Below, one piece after another: positions 19,786 to 29,203 of a DNA stretch of 64,000 nt; within the stretch, counting starts at the first letter, position 1; the number at the start of each line of letters is the position of its first letter. This DNA is from Arthrobacter beigongshangensis (GTDB lineage Bacteria; Bacillota; Bacilli; Bacillales_A; Planococcaceae). The notes beneath the pieces are model-generated. The model was not told the DNA's origin. It ran no database searches and saw only the letters and a program-made list of their open reading frames with translations. The translations under genes and the position numbers were made by a program. The stretch spans positions 62,001-126,000 of the forward strand of contig NZ_JADHDX010000002.1 in NCBI RefSeq assembly GCF_016820585.1, given 5' to 3'.

Positions 19786-20754
19786 ATGAGTACACGCCGA
19801 ATTTCAGTTATTGTCGGTATGGCGATTGCCGCTTTATTACTTATCGTTATTGCTTTTACAACGTGGTATACAGTTGACGAGTCAGAGCAGGCTGTTGTAA
19901 TCACTTTTGGAAAGGCAGATACACCCGTTACAGATTCGGGACTGCATTTCAAACTACCTTGGCCAATTCAGAATGTAGAAATACTTTCGAAGGAAACGTT
20001 TAGTCTTCAATTTGGTTATAAGCAAGATCCGGGTGGGGAACTTGTATCATTTGATAAAGAAACAAAAATGATTACAGGGGATGAATATATTGTCCTGACA
20101 GACCTTGTCGTACAGTGGAAAATTACCGAGCCACAAAAATATTTATTCAATGCACAAGACCCAAAGGAAATTCTTTCTGATGCAACGTCTGCATCGATTC
20201 GATCAGTTATCGGAAGTTCGACGATAGATGCTGCGTTAACAGACGGTAAAGCTGAAATCGAAGCGCAGACACGTGAACTGCTTTCAACACTTATTGAAAA
20301 ATATGATATTGGTATTGCGATTCAAGGTGTGAAACTGCAGGATGTTGAACTTCCGAATGCAGAAGTTCGAGCGGCGTTTACGGCAGTGACAGATGCCAGA
20401 GAAACGAAAAATACGAAAATAAACGAAGCGGAAAAATATGAAAATCAGAAAAAGAATGAAGCGCAGGGGGAGCGTGACGCTATCAAATCGCGGGCAGCAG
20501 GGCAAAAAACAGCTCGTATCGAACAGGCACGCGGTGATGTTGCCCTTTTTAACAACCTGCACACGGAATATATGAAAAATAAAGAAATTACACGTCAACG
20601 ATTAGTCCTTGAAACGCTTGAGCAAGTATTACCGAAAGCGAAAATTTATATTATGAATGATCAAGGGGAAACGGTGAAATATTTACCGTTGCAACAACTG
20701 GAAAACCAAACACCTCCACCAGTAGAATCAGCTAAAGAAGGAGGCGGAAACTAA
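19786..20754 (+). CDS. hflK: HflK, SPFH-domain membrane protease modulator
   Basis: HflK and HflC form a membrane cage around the FtsH protease in well-studied bacteria and tune its activity. The 322-residue protein has one N-terminal TM segment (about 8-28) and a band-7/SPFH domain (about 30-190, with ESEQAVVITFGK). A long charged coiled coil rich in Glu/Lys/Ala (about 205-270) follows. GGAGGGAC precedes the ATG. Its stop overlaps the hflC start as TAATG, so the pair is translationally coupled. Confidence 0.9.
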   Translation: MSTRRISVIVGMAIAALLLIVIAFTTWYTVDESEQAVVITFGKADTPVTDSGLHFKLPWPIQNVEILSKETFSLQFGYKQDPGGELVSFDKETKMITGDEYIVLTDLVVQWKITEPQKYLFNAQDPKEILSDATSASIRSVIGSSTIDAALTDGKAEIEAQTRELLSTLIEKYDIGIAIQGVKLQDVELPNAEVRAAFTAVTDARETKNTKINEAEKYENQKKNEAQGERDAIKSRAAGQKTARIEQARGDVALFNNLHTEYMKNKEITRQRLVLETLEQVLPKAKIYIMNDQGETVKYLPLQQLENQTPPPVESAKEGGGN

Positions 20755-21737
20755 TGGCAAACGATAACAATCCATTCAAAACAATTGAGGGTAAGCTATT
20801 AGAAAAGCAACGTGCGAAACAAAAGGGAACTGGAGAACCTAAAGCACCGATAGAAGTAAAGAAATATGTGAAGCTGACGCTTTTTTGGACCACTCTATTC
20901 GCGCTTGTAATTATTTTAGTCGCCAATGTCTTCGTCGTCAAAGAAGGAGAATATCACGTCGTCCGTCAATTCGGTGAGATTAAGCGTACTGTCCACGAGC
21001 CAGGTATCAACATAAAAATACCATTCATTCAAAGTGTCACGACCTTACCAAAAAGCCAAATGACGTTCAATGTATCAGAAGAGGAAATAAATACAAGAGA
21101 TAAAAAGCGTATTATTATTGATAACTATGCTGTTTGGAAAATTACAGATCCTGGTGATATGATTTCAAATGCACGAAACATCGTCAATGCTGAAGCGAGA
21201 ATGGAAGAGTTCATTTACTCAGTTGTAAGGACAGAGCTTGGACAGCTTGACTATGTAGATGTTGTCAATGATGAGAATTCTTCGCGAGGGAGTTTAAATG
21301 ACAGGGTAACAGAACGAGTCAATGAATTTCTCGCTGAAGGAAATTATGGTATCGAAGTGGTTGACGTACGCATGAAACGCATTGATCTTCCACAAGAAAA
21401 CGAACAGTCCATCTACACGAGGATGATTTCTGAGCGTGAATCGACTGCTCAAACGTATTTATCCGAAGGGGATGCGGCAAAGCAACGCATCGAAGCAGAA
21501 ACAGATCGTGAAGTGCAGGAAATGCTTGCCTTAGCGAAAAAGGAAGCTGCTATTATTCATGCTGAGGGTGAATCAGAAGCCGCAAAAATCTATAATGATA
21601 CTTTTTCAAAAGATCCCGAGTTCTATAATTTATATCGTACTCTCCAATCTTATTCGAAAACGATCGGTGATGACACAATGATCATTCTTCCAGCCGATTC
21701 CCCGTATGCGAAAGTGTTAACGGGTTACTTGGAATAA
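20754..21737 (+). CDS. hflC: HflC, SPFH-domain partner of HflK
   Basis: The 327-residue protein has a TM segment at about residues 40-62 and an SPFH domain starting KEGEYHVVRQFGEI. Its coiled coil (about 215-280) contains the typical SERESTAQTYLSEGDAAKQR stretch, and it ends SPYAKVLTGYLE. The latter motifs distinguish HflC from HflK. The start overlaps the hflK stop by one base. B. subtilis lacks this pair at the corresponding place between phoR and polA, so it is an insertion relative to that map. Confidence 0.9.
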   Translation: MANDNNPFKTIEGKLLEKQRAKQKGTGEPKAPIEVKKYVKLTLFWTTLFALVIILVANVFVVKEGEYHVVRQFGEIKRTVHEPGINIKIPFIQSVTTLPKSQMTFNVSEEEINTRDKKRIIIDNYAVWKITDPGDMISNARNIVNAEARMEEFIYSVVRTELGQLDYVDVVNDENSSRGSLNDRVTERVNEFLAEGNYGIEVVDVRMKRIDLPQENEQSIYTRMISERESTAQTYLSEGDAAKQRIEAETDREVQEMLALAKKEAAIIHAEGESEAAKIYNDTFSKDPEFYNLYRTLQSYSKTIGDDTMIILPADSPYAKVLTGYLE

Positions 21738-21740
21738 TGG

Positions 21741-21784
21741 AATGCCTGCATGGCTAGCGGAAAGCCCGCCATGCAGGCATTTTC
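21741..21784 (+). terminator. Terminator of hflKC
   Basis: AATGCCTGCATGGC (21741-21754) pairs perfectly with GCCATGCAGGCATT (21768-21781), then T. Confidence 0.88.
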
Positions 21785-21849
21785 ATTTACTATGCCTATC
21801 GTGGTAAGATAAATGCAGATGATGTCTTATAAAGAGGAGTGGATTGAAT

Positions 21850-24474
21850 ATGACGACAAAGAAAATTGTACTATTGGACGGCAATAGCTTGGCTTATCGT
21901 GCCTTTTTCGCTTTGCCTTTACTAACAAATGATAACGGAATCCATACGAACGCGGTGTATGGTTTTACAATGATGCTACAAAATATTCTCGCGGATGAAA
22001 AGCCGACCCATATACTGGTGGCTTGGGATGCTGGCAAAACAACATTTAGGCATTCGACATACGGGGAATATAAGGGAGGGCGTCAGAAAACGCCGCCTGA
22101 ATTATCCGAGCAGTTCCCTTATTTGCGGAAGCTACTAGAGGCTTATCAGATCCCTCAATATGAATTGGACCAGTACGAGGCAGATGATATTATTGGCACG
22201 CTGAGCAAAACAGGCGATGCAGATCAAGCAGAAGTTGTTGTCATTTCGGGTGATAAAGACTTGACGCAACTAGCAAGCGGTCATACGACTGTGTACATTA
22301 CCCGTAAAGGGATGACAGATATTGAAAAATATACACCTGACCATGTGCGCGAGAAATACGGCATTGAGCCCCATCAGATCATTGATATGAAAGGTTTAAT
22401 GGGTGATGCATCTGATAATATTCCTGGAGTACCAGGTGTTGGTGAGAAGACAGCCCTTAAACTATTGAAAGAGTATGGATCAGTTGAAAATGTTTATAAA
22501 TCGATTGATGCGATTACTGCCAAAAAGCTTAAAGAGAATTTGACGGACAATGAAGAGCAAGCTTATATGAGTAAAGTACTTGCAACGATTGAAGTCAATG
22601 CACCAATCAAGGTAACAATTGATGATTTGTCTTATGAGGGTCCAGATTTGGACAAAGTTATAAGTATTTATCAGGAGCTGAAATTCAAAACACTTCTTGA
22701 AAAAATTGCGCCACAAGCAGCGGAAGAACCACAAGAGGAAATTGAACTGACAATCGCATCCACGCTATCAGAAGCGGATTTGACAGATGAAATGGCAATC
22801 CATCTTGAAATGATTGAAGAACACTATTTGACTGCCGACATTTTAGGAATTAGTGTGGCAGATGATAGCCACACGCTATTCATTCCTCTCCCAGTTGCGT
22901 TAGATTCTGATGTATTTAAAAATTGGTTGAAGAATCCAGCTAAAAAGAAGTATTCATCTGATTCAAAAGCAACTATGGTCTCACTAGCGCAGCGTGGATT
23001 GGAAGCAGATGGATTCGAGTTTGATTTTCTTCTTGCCTCCTACATCGTCAACCCATCGTCTACGTTTACAGATGTTGCTTCAATTGCACGTGAATTCGGC
23101 TATGGGGACGTACAATCCGATGAAGTGATTTATGGTAAGGGAGCAAAGAAATCAGTACCGGTTGAAGCGATAGTTGCGGAAACTGCCAGTCGGAAAGCGC
23201 AGGCAGTTTGGAAGCTACGTCCATTGATTGAAGAAAAGTTAAAAGAAAATAACCTATATGATTTGTACCACGAGCTCGAACTCCCACTAGCAAAGATTCT
23301 AAGTAAAATGGAATCGACTGGTGTTAAAACCGATTTGAAGACATTAGAAGCAATTGGAGTCGATTTAACTGCAAAATTATTGGAGCTAGAAGCAGCTATT
23401 TACGAGTCGGCCGGTGACAAATTCAATATTAATTCACCGAAGCAGTTGGGCGTTATTTTATTTGAAAAAATTGGACTTACACCGATTAAAAAAACAAAAA
23501 CGGGCTATTCAACTGCGGCAGATGTCTTGGAAAAGCTTGAAAATGAGCATGAAATTATTAGCTTGATTTTAACATATCGCCAGCTGGGTAAACTCAATTC
23601 GACCTATATAGAGGGGTTATCTAAAGAGATTCATGACGATGGAAAAATCCATACACGTTTCCAACAGGCCCTGACAACAACTGGCCGACTCAGTTCCATC
23701 AACCCGAACTTGCAAAACATTCCCGTTCGCCTGGAAGAGGGACGGAAAATTCGGGCAGCCTTTGTTCCATCTGAGCCAGGCTGGTATTTATTTGCAGCGG
23801 ATTATTCCCAAATTGAGTTGCGTGTACTTGCCCATATGTCACAGGATGCCAAAATGATTGAAGCATTCCGTGCCGGTGTAGATATTCATACGCAAACAGC
23901 AATGGATGTATTTGGAGTTGACAAAGAGTCTGTCACTTCAGATATGCGCCGTGCTGCAAAAGCGGTTAACTTTGGAATTGTTTATGGTATCAGTGATTAT
24001 GGGCTGTCACAAAACTTGAACATTACTCGAAAAGAAGCGGCTAAATTTATTGATACCTATCTCAATAGCTTCCCAGGTGTCAAACAATATATGGTTGATA
24101 TCGTTGCAGACGCAAAGCAGACGGGATATGTCACTACGCTGATGAATCGTCGTCGCTATCTACCAGATATTACGAGCTCGAATTTCAATTTACGTGGTTT
24201 TGCCGAAAGAACAGCTATGAATACGCCAATCCAAGGAAGTGCGGCCGATATTATTAAGAAAGCAATGATTGATATGGCGGCAAGGCTGGAAGTAGAAGGT
24301 TTGCAGACGCGTATGCTATTACAAGTGCATGATGAATTAATATTTGAAGCACCAGAAGATGAAATTGAAAAATTAAAAGTAATTGTACCAGAAGTAATGG
24401 AATCGGCTATTGCACTCGATGTGCCGTTAAAAGTCGATTGGGCATTTGGATTGTCTTGGTACGAAACGAAGTGA
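21850..24474 (+). CDS. polA: DNA polymerase I
   Basis: PolA fills gaps and removes RNA primers. The 874-residue protein has an N-terminal 5'-3' exonuclease (about 1-290; ADDIIGTL, SGDKDLTQLA, GLMGDASDNIPGVPGVG). A vestigial 3'-5' exonuclease region (about 310-470) follows, in which the acidic catalytic motif is absent (IHLEMIEEH at the expected position). The polymerase has motif A DYSQIELRVLAH near 650, motif B RRAAKAVNFGIVYG near 700 and motif C QVHDEL near 826. An upstream in-frame TTG (21844) is possible. mutM follows after 9 bases and coaE after that: a repair/coenzyme operon as in B. subtilis. Confidence 0.96.
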   Translation: MTTKKIVLLDGNSLAYRAFFALPLLTNDNGIHTNAVYGFTMMLQNILADEKPTHILVAWDAGKTTFRHSTYGEYKGGRQKTPPELSEQFPYLRKLLEAYQIPQYELDQYEADDIIGTLSKTGDADQAEVVVISGDKDLTQLASGHTTVYITRKGMTDIEKYTPDHVREKYGIEPHQIIDMKGLMGDASDNIPGVPGVGEKTALKLLKEYGSVENVYKSIDAITAKKLKENLTDNEEQAYMSKVLATIEVNAPIKVTIDDLSYEGPDLDKVISIYQELKFKTLLEKIAPQAAEEPQEEIELTIASTLSEADLTDEMAIHLEMIEEHYLTADILGISVADDSHTLFIPLPVALDSDVFKNWLKNPAKKKYSSDSKATMVSLAQRGLEADGFEFDFLLASYIVNPSSTFTDVASIAREFGYGDVQSDEVIYGKGAKKSVPVEAIVAETASRKAQAVWKLRPLIEEKLKENNLYDLYHELELPLAKILSKMESTGVKTDLKTLEAIGVDLTAKLLELEAAIYESAGDKFNINSPKQLGVILFEKIGLTPIKKTKTGYSTAADVLEKLENEHEIISLILTYRQLGKLNSTYIEGLSKEIHDDGKIHTRFQQALTTTGRLSSINPNLQNIPVRLEEGRKIRAAFVPSEPGWYLFAADYSQIELRVLAHMSQDAKMIEAFRAGVDIHTQTAMDVFGVDKESVTSDMRRAAKAVNFGIVYGISDYGLSQNLNITRKEAAKFIDTYLNSFPGVKQYMVDIVADAKQTGYVTTLMNRRRYLPDITSSNFNLRGFAERTAMNTPIQGSAADIIKKAMIDMAARLEVEGLQTRMLLQVHDELIFEAPEDEIEKLKVIVPEVMESAIALDVPLKVDWAFGLSWYETK

Positions 24475-24483
24475 GGGAGCGGC

Positions 24484-25356
24484 ATGCCTGAATTACCAGA
24501 AGTAGAAGGGGTTGTCCGTGCGCTTGCACCCATCGCGATGGGCAGGACAATCTGTGCAGTAACCGTTTCAGATACGGTTATACAGTCTAAGCAATTAGGG
24601 AAAGAAACGATTGTGAAGGGGATTACAACAGAAGACCTTGCGAGTGATTTAGTCGGTATGTCGATTACTAATGTCACACGTCGTAGCAAATATATTTATT
24701 TTCATCTATTAAAAAATGGGCAGACATGCCTCCTTGTTAGCCATTTAGGCATGACGGGGGCATGGTTCACAGTCGGCTCTGTAGATGACATTGTGGAGCT
24801 GAAATTCCGGAAGCATGTCCATATAATTTTAACGATGGATGACGGGGAACTCCTTGTTTATTCAGATATACGCCGATTTGGTGAGTTACGACTTATTGGC
24901 TGTGAAGCTGATCACCCGCCTTTATTGAAAATGGCGCCTGAACCGTTCGTGGATGGAGCATGTCAACACTTCTTAGAGATGGCCGCTACGCCGAAGTATG
25001 CACGAAAGGCGATTAAGGAAGTCATCATGGACGGGCAAGTGATCTCTGGTTGCGGTAATATTTATGCAACAGAGGCATTGTTTAAGATGCATATGCATCC
25101 TGCGAGAACGGCTGAACGAGTGAGTATAGCGCGGAAAAAAGAATTGTTTCAGGTCATTGTGGATATATTGCAGGAAAGCATTGATGCAGGTGGGAGCTCG
25201 ATTTCCGATTATCGTAATATTGATGGACAAGCGGGGACAATGCAGGATCGCCTGAAAATGTATGGACGAAAAGCATGCAGTGCATGTGGTACGGAAACAG
25301 CAAGCTTAAAAATTGCGGGTAGGACATCGGTGTATTGCCCGTCCTGTCAAAAGTGA
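24484..25356 (+). CDS. mutM: Formamidopyrimidine-DNA glycosylase (Fpg/MutM)
   Basis: The bifunctional glycosylase/AP lyase removes oxidised purines such as 8-oxoguanine. The 290-residue protein starts MPELPEVEGV, placing catalytic Pro and Glu right after Met. It has the helix-two-turn-helix region (about 150-225, GCGNIYATEALF) and a C-terminal zinc finger with CSACG and CPSCQ. GTGAGGGAGC precedes the ATG. It is encoded between polA and coaE with minimal spacing. Confidence 0.95.
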   Translation: MPELPEVEGVVRALAPIAMGRTICAVTVSDTVIQSKQLGKETIVKGITTEDLASDLVGMSITNVTRRSKYIYFHLLKNGQTCLLVSHLGMTGAWFTVGSVDDIVELKFRKHVHIILTMDDGELLVYSDIRRFGELRLIGCEADHPPLLKMAPEPFVDGACQHFLEMAATPKYARKAIKEVIMDGQVISGCGNIYATEALFKMHMHPARTAERVSIARKKELFQVIVDILQESIDAGGSSISDYRNIDGQAGTMQDRLKMYGRKACSACGTETASLKIAGRTSVYCPSCQK

Positions 25357-25367
25357 GGAGACCGCGG

Positions 25368-25964
25368 ATGATTATTGGTTTAACGGGTAGCATTGCTAGC
25401 GGAAAAAGTACAGTGTCTGCCATGCTACGAAAAAGAGGATACCCAATTGTGGATGCGGATGAGATTGCCAGGCTTGTTGTTGAGCCGGGCAGTCCTGTTT
25501 TGCTTGAAATCAGTCGCCAGTTTGGTAAGGATATTGTCAATGAGGATGGTTCACTTAACCGTGAAAAATTAGGTGTACGTATTTTCGGACATGATAAGGA
25601 ACGAGAAAAACTGAATAGTATTATTCATCCAGCCATACGTCGCGAAATGCTACGTCAAAAAGAAGAGTGGCTATCGAATGGTGCAAATACAGTTATTATG
25701 GATATCCCCTTGCTATTTGAAAGTAAGCTCCAATCATTCGTCGATAAAATCATTGTCGTTGCTGTTTCACCTGAAATTCAAAAAGAACGTCTTATTGCAC
25801 GAAATGTGTTATCGCAAGAAGAAGCAGATGCACGAATACGTTCTCAATTGTCTATGGAGATTAAAAAGCAGGGAGCCAACGCGGTTTTATCTAATGATGG
25901 AACGCTGGAAGAGACGGAGTTACAGCTTGAACAAGTATTGCTGAGATGGCAAGTGACGCCTTGA
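25368..25964 (+). CDS. coaE: Dephospho-CoA kinase
   Basis: CoaE phosphorylates dephospho-CoA in the last step of coenzyme A synthesis. The 198-residue protein has the P-loop GLTGSIASGKST at residues 4-15, the DADEIAR segment near 33, and MDIPLLFE and RNVLSQEEADARIRSQ further on. ATG 25368 follows GTGAGGAGACC; an in-frame ATG within the end of mutM would add 11 atypical residues. No ytaF homologue intervenes before gapB. Confidence 0.94.
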   Translation: MIIGLTGSIASGKSTVSAMLRKRGYPIVDADEIARLVVEPGSPVLLEISRQFGKDIVNEDGSLNREKLGVRIFGHDKEREKLNSIIHPAIRREMLRQKEEWLSNGANTVIMDIPLLFESKLQSFVDKIIVVAVSPEIQKERLIARNVLSQEEADARIRSQLSMEIKKQGANAVLSNDGTLEETELQLEQVLLRWQVTP

Positions 25965-26026
25965 ATAGCATTCTGAAAACTGAAATTTAATAAATATGCT
26001 GACAAAATCATTGTTTTTCTTTCGAA

Positions 26027-26037
26027 TGTGTTATACT
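26027..26037 (+). promoter_or_regulatory. CcpN-like box 1 upstream of gapB
   Basis: TGTGTTATACT matches the CcpN consensus TRTGHYATAYW at every position and includes a -10-like TATACT. CcpN represses gluconeogenic gapB and pckA in B. subtilis. Confidence 0.6.
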
Positions 26038-26058
26038 AATTAACGAATAACAATTAAG

Positions 26059-26069
26059 AGTATAACATA
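26059..26069 (-). promoter_or_regulatory. CcpN-like box 2 upstream of gapB, inverted
   Basis: On the minus strand TATGTTATACT matches TRTGHYATAYW at every position. It lies 21 bases downstream of box 1 in opposite orientation, just before the gapB ribosome site. Confidence 0.55.
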
Positions 26070-26090
26070 CATGCAGGGGGACTGGTTTTG

Positions 26091-27113
26091 ATGACTACTT
26101 CTATAGCGATTAATGGCTTTGGTCGGATTGGACGGATGGTTTTCCGCCAAATGATTATGGAGGAAGATGTTACGATCGTAGCGGTGAATGCGATGTACGC
26201 ACCAGAAACTCTTGCTCATCTACTCAAGTATGATACGAATCATGGATCATTTGATGGTGAAGTGATTGCGGACGAACATGCGCTAATTGTCAATGGAAAA
26301 CGTGTCACAATTGTTTCGGATCGTGATCCGCTCAATCTGCCTTGGAGAGACCTAGGTGTAGACATTGTGATTGAAGCGACGGGTAAATTCAATTCGCGCG
26401 ACAAAGCTGCACTTCATCTAAAAGCGGGTGCGAAAAAGGTTATCATCTCTGCACCAGGTACAGATGAAGATGTAACAATCGTTTTGGGAGTTAACGACGA
26501 CAAGCTTGATATTGAAAAACATGATATTATTTCGAATGCTAGCTGTACAACGAACTGTCTAGCGCCGGTAGCGAAAGTATTGAATGATACATTTGGGATT
26601 GAAAACGGCTTGATGACGACGGTTCACGCGTTTACGAATGACCAAAAAAACTTAGATAATCCACATAAGGATCTTCGTCGTGCACGTGCTTGTGCACAGT
26701 CGATTATTCCAACTTCTACAGGAGCTGCGAAAGCGTTATCACTTGTGCTTCCTGAACTGGAAGGAAAAATCCACGGCTTGGCATTACGTGTACCAACGCC
26801 GAACGTATCACTTGTTGATCTCGTTGTAGATGTGAAAACGGATGTTACGGTTGAAATGGTGAATGAGGCGTTCAAACAAGCATCTGTTGGAGCGATGACT
26901 GGTATTCTGCGTTTTACGACGGAACCGCTAGTGTCCATTGATTTCAACACAACGACAGACTCTGCAATTATTGACGGTTTGTCAACGATTGTCATGGGCA
27001 ACCGAAAAATAAAAGTGCTCGCTTGGTATGATAATGAGTGGGGGTACTCCGCACGCGTTGTCGACTTAACAAAGAAGGTAGCCCAAGCCTTACAAACTGC
27101 TCTTGCAGCCTAA
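26091..27113 (+). CDS. gapB: Glyceraldehyde-3-phosphate dehydrogenase, gluconeogenic GapB type
   Basis: GapB runs the GAPDH reaction in the gluconeogenic direction with NADP(H) preference. The 340-residue protein has the Rossmann motif INGFGRIGR, active-site Cys in SNASCTTNCLAP near residue 152 and WYDNEWGYSARVVDL near the end. VNAMYAPETLAHLLKYDT and the other internal segments resemble B. subtilis GapB more than GapA. An upstream TTG (26088) is adjacent, but ATG 26091 is preferred. CcpN-like boxes upstream support the gluconeogenic assignment. Confidence 0.93.
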   Translation: MTTSIAINGFGRIGRMVFRQMIMEEDVTIVAVNAMYAPETLAHLLKYDTNHGSFDGEVIADEHALIVNGKRVTIVSDRDPLNLPWRDLGVDIVIEATGKFNSRDKAALHLKAGAKKVIISAPGTDEDVTIVLGVNDDKLDIEKHDIISNASCTTNCLAPVAKVLNDTFGIENGLMTTVHAFTNDQKNLDNPHKDLRRARACAQSIIPTSTGAAKALSLVLPELEGKIHGLALRVPTPNVSLVDLVVDVKTDVTVEMVNEAFKQASVGAMTGILRFTTEPLVSIDFNTTTDSAIIDGLSTIVMGNRKIKVLAWYDNEWGYSARVVDLTKKVAQALQTALAA

Positions 27114-27120
27114 TCATGAA

Positions 27121-27151
27121 TCCTCCATCAAATTGATGGAGGATTTTTTTA
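27121..27151 (+). terminator. Terminator of gapB
   Basis: TCCTCCATCAA (27121-27131) pairs with TTGATGGAGGA (27133-27143), followed by seven T. Confidence 0.9.
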
Positions 27152-27329
27152 CCTTTGCATTGTTTTCTGATGTTCTCGCTAATGTTCTGTTATAATTAAC
27201 TTGATACATTCGAAACACTCCATTTTAGGAGTGGCGGACTAACTATTAAACCTGCGTATGAATTTAGACGTAATTGCGTTGAGGCGTAATTTATTAAATA
27301 TATTTATGAAAAATCGGAGGATACATATT

Positions 27330-27794
27330 ATGAAATGTCCAGCTTGCCAATACAATGGCACTCGGGTCATCGATTCTAGACCGGCTGAGGAGAATCGATC
27401 GATTCGTCGTCGTAGGGAATGTGAACAATGTTCATTCCGATTTACAACTTTTGAAAAAGTGGAAGAAACACCACTCGTTGTTGTGAAGAAGGATGGCTCG
27501 AGAGAAGAGTACAGTGGAGAGAAAGTGCTACGAGGCCTTATCCGTGCGTGTGAGAAGCGTCCTGTATCTCTTGAGGAGTTGAAATCAATCGTTTATTCCA
27601 TCGAAAAAGAACTGAGAAGCGCGGGTGTCGCGGAAATCAATTCTGATGAAGTCGGAGAAATGGTGATGAAATTATTAGCAGATGTCGATGAAGTGGCTTA
27701 TGTCCGATTTGCATCGGTTTATCGTGAATATCGAGATGTGACAGTTTTCATTGAAGAGCTCCAACGGTTGCAACAGCGTTCAAAAAATGAATAG
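27330..27794 (+). CDS. nrdR: Transcriptional repressor NrdR
   Basis: NrdR represses ribonucleotide reductase genes when dATP is bound. The 154-residue protein has an N-terminal zinc ribbon (CPAC near residue 3 and CEQC near 31) and an ATP-cone domain (about 49-139) with [19 protein letters not shown]. The ATG at 27330 follows ATCGGAGGAT and gives the canonical MKCPAC start; upstream in-frame codons give an untypical extension. speD, which precedes nrdR in B. subtilis, is absent. dnaB and dnaI follow as in Bacillus. Confidence 0.95.
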   Translation: MKCPACQYNGTRVIDSRPAEENRSIRRRRECEQCSFRFTTFEKVEETPLVVVKKDGSREEYSGEKVLRGLIRACEKRPVSLEELKSIVYSIEKELRSAGVAEINSDEVGEMVMKLLADVDEVAYVRFASVYREYRDVTVFIEELQRLQQRSKNE

Positions 27795-27840
27795 TTTTTA
27801 CTTCAATCATTAGTCACCTAGAAAGGAAGGAGGAGCCGCG

Positions 27841-29202
27841 ATGGCATACCTCTACAAGGAACTTCAGCCAATTGATGCATATACAATCATGTTGGCACAC
27901 CCGTTTACGGATTATGATCGCCAATTAGTTACGTTATTCTATCAACCACTTATTGGTCGGGATGCTATGAGCCTATTTATGACATTATGGGCAGATGCCG
28001 AGCAGCATGAGAATTTGGTCTATAATCACTATCACCTGATGAATATTTTAACGATGCCGCTAGGCCCCGTTTTTGAAGCTCGTATTTCACTCGAAGCTAT
28101 TGGGCTATTGCGAACATCCCGAAAAAAAAGTGGTGATACTCGAGAATTTTTGTACGAACTATTGCCACCACTTGATGCCAAAGCTTTTTTTGCGGACCCT
28201 TTACTGTCGACATTTCTATTTAGTAAAATAGGGGAGCAGGCGTATCGGGGCTTACGTGCTCGATTTTCCTTGGATGTGAAGCAGGACAATAACTATGAGG
28301 ATATATCTAGGACGTTTTTAGATGTGTATACACCTATTCAAAAAGGAACTAGTATTGATGTAGATGAAGTTGTTGATTTTAAAGGCCGTGATGAGCCGGT
28401 CGGTGTTCCTTTTATGCAGACGGATTTTGATTTTGATCTTTTACGGTCTGGATTGTCTGAGCAAATGGTTCCTCAATCCGCGTTGTCTACTGTTTCCAAG
28501 CTGATGATCGCAAAACTAGCATTTTTGTATACACTCAATCCACTCGACATGCAAAAAGTTGTGATGATGGCACTTGATGAGGATCTTAAATTGCCGGAAG
28601 AACGATTGCGCAAAGCAGCTGCTGAATTTTATAAGATGAATGTAACAAAACAGCCGCCCAAATTGCAAAAAGTTTTTGTACAGGAGCCAATTAGACAACA
28701 GGTTGAACTAAAATCACGGGGCGATGAAAATGCCTATTATCTCGAAAATACATCTCCAATTGATATACTCCGTGAATTAAGGGGTGGCAAGGAGCCATTA
28801 TCTGTGGATGTGGAGTTAGCTGAAAGGCTAGTCAATACCTATGAGCTGTCCTATGGCGTGGTCAATACGCTGCTACAATATGTTTATCTCCGTAATGATG
28901 GGAAGCTGACGAACAAGTATGTGGAGCGAATTGCCTCCCATTGGGCGAATAAAAAAGTAGAGACGGCAGAAGCTGCTATGGAATTGGCTCGGCAAGAGCA
29001 TGATAAGTATACGAAGTGGAAAAACGAAGGTCAAAAGCCGGCAGCACAAAGAAGACCAACACGTGAAGAGCAAGTGCCAGAATGGTTTTATAAAAAAGAG
29101 CAAACGCAGGACAAGCAAGAGAAGAAGGAATCAACAGCTGTCGACGAGGAACGTCGTCGACTATTGAAGGAATTAGGCGTAACAGGAGACGGGGTGGAGT
29201 AA
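27841..29202 (+). CDS. dnaB: Replication initiation / membrane attachment protein DnaB
   Basis: Gram-positive DnaB (not the helicase) acts with DnaD and DnaI in loading the replicative helicase at oriC. The 453-residue protein has a winged-helix N-terminal domain (about 1-110; TDYDRQLVTLFYQPLIGRDA). A middle region and a C-terminal DnaB/DnaD domain follow (about 305-385; VNTYELSYGVVNTLLQYV with the YxxxIxxxW-like ERIASHW). The highly charged tail (about 395-440) is probably disordered. GGAAGGAGGAGCC precedes the ATG. dnaI starts two bases after the stop. Confidence 0.92.
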   Translation: MAYLYKELQPIDAYTIMLAHPFTDYDRQLVTLFYQPLIGRDAMSLFMTLWADAEQHENLVYNHYHLMNILTMPLGPVFEARISLEAIGLLRTSRKKSGDTREFLYELLPPLDAKAFFADPLLSTFLFSKIGEQAYRGLRARFSLDVKQDNNYEDISRTFLDVYTPIQKGTSIDVDEVVDFKGRDEPVGVPFMQTDFDFDLLRSGLSEQMVPQSALSTVSKLMIAKLAFLYTLNPLDMQKVVMMALDEDLKLPEERLRKAAAEFYKMNVTKQPPKLQKVFVQEPIRQQVELKSRGDENAYYLENTSPIDILRELRGGKEPLSVDVELAERLVNTYELSYGVVNTLLQYVYLRNDGKLTNKYVERIASHWANKKVETAEAAMELARQEHDKYTKWKNEGQKPAAQRRPTREEQVPEWFYKKEQTQDKQEKKESTAVDEERRRLLKELGVTGDGVE

Positions 29203-29203
29203 A

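Noticed and set aside
24156-24689. Minus-strand open frame (177 codons) across the polA-mutM junction
   Set aside because: It is antisense to two clear genes and is low-complexity Ser/Thr-rich, as expected for a shadow frame.
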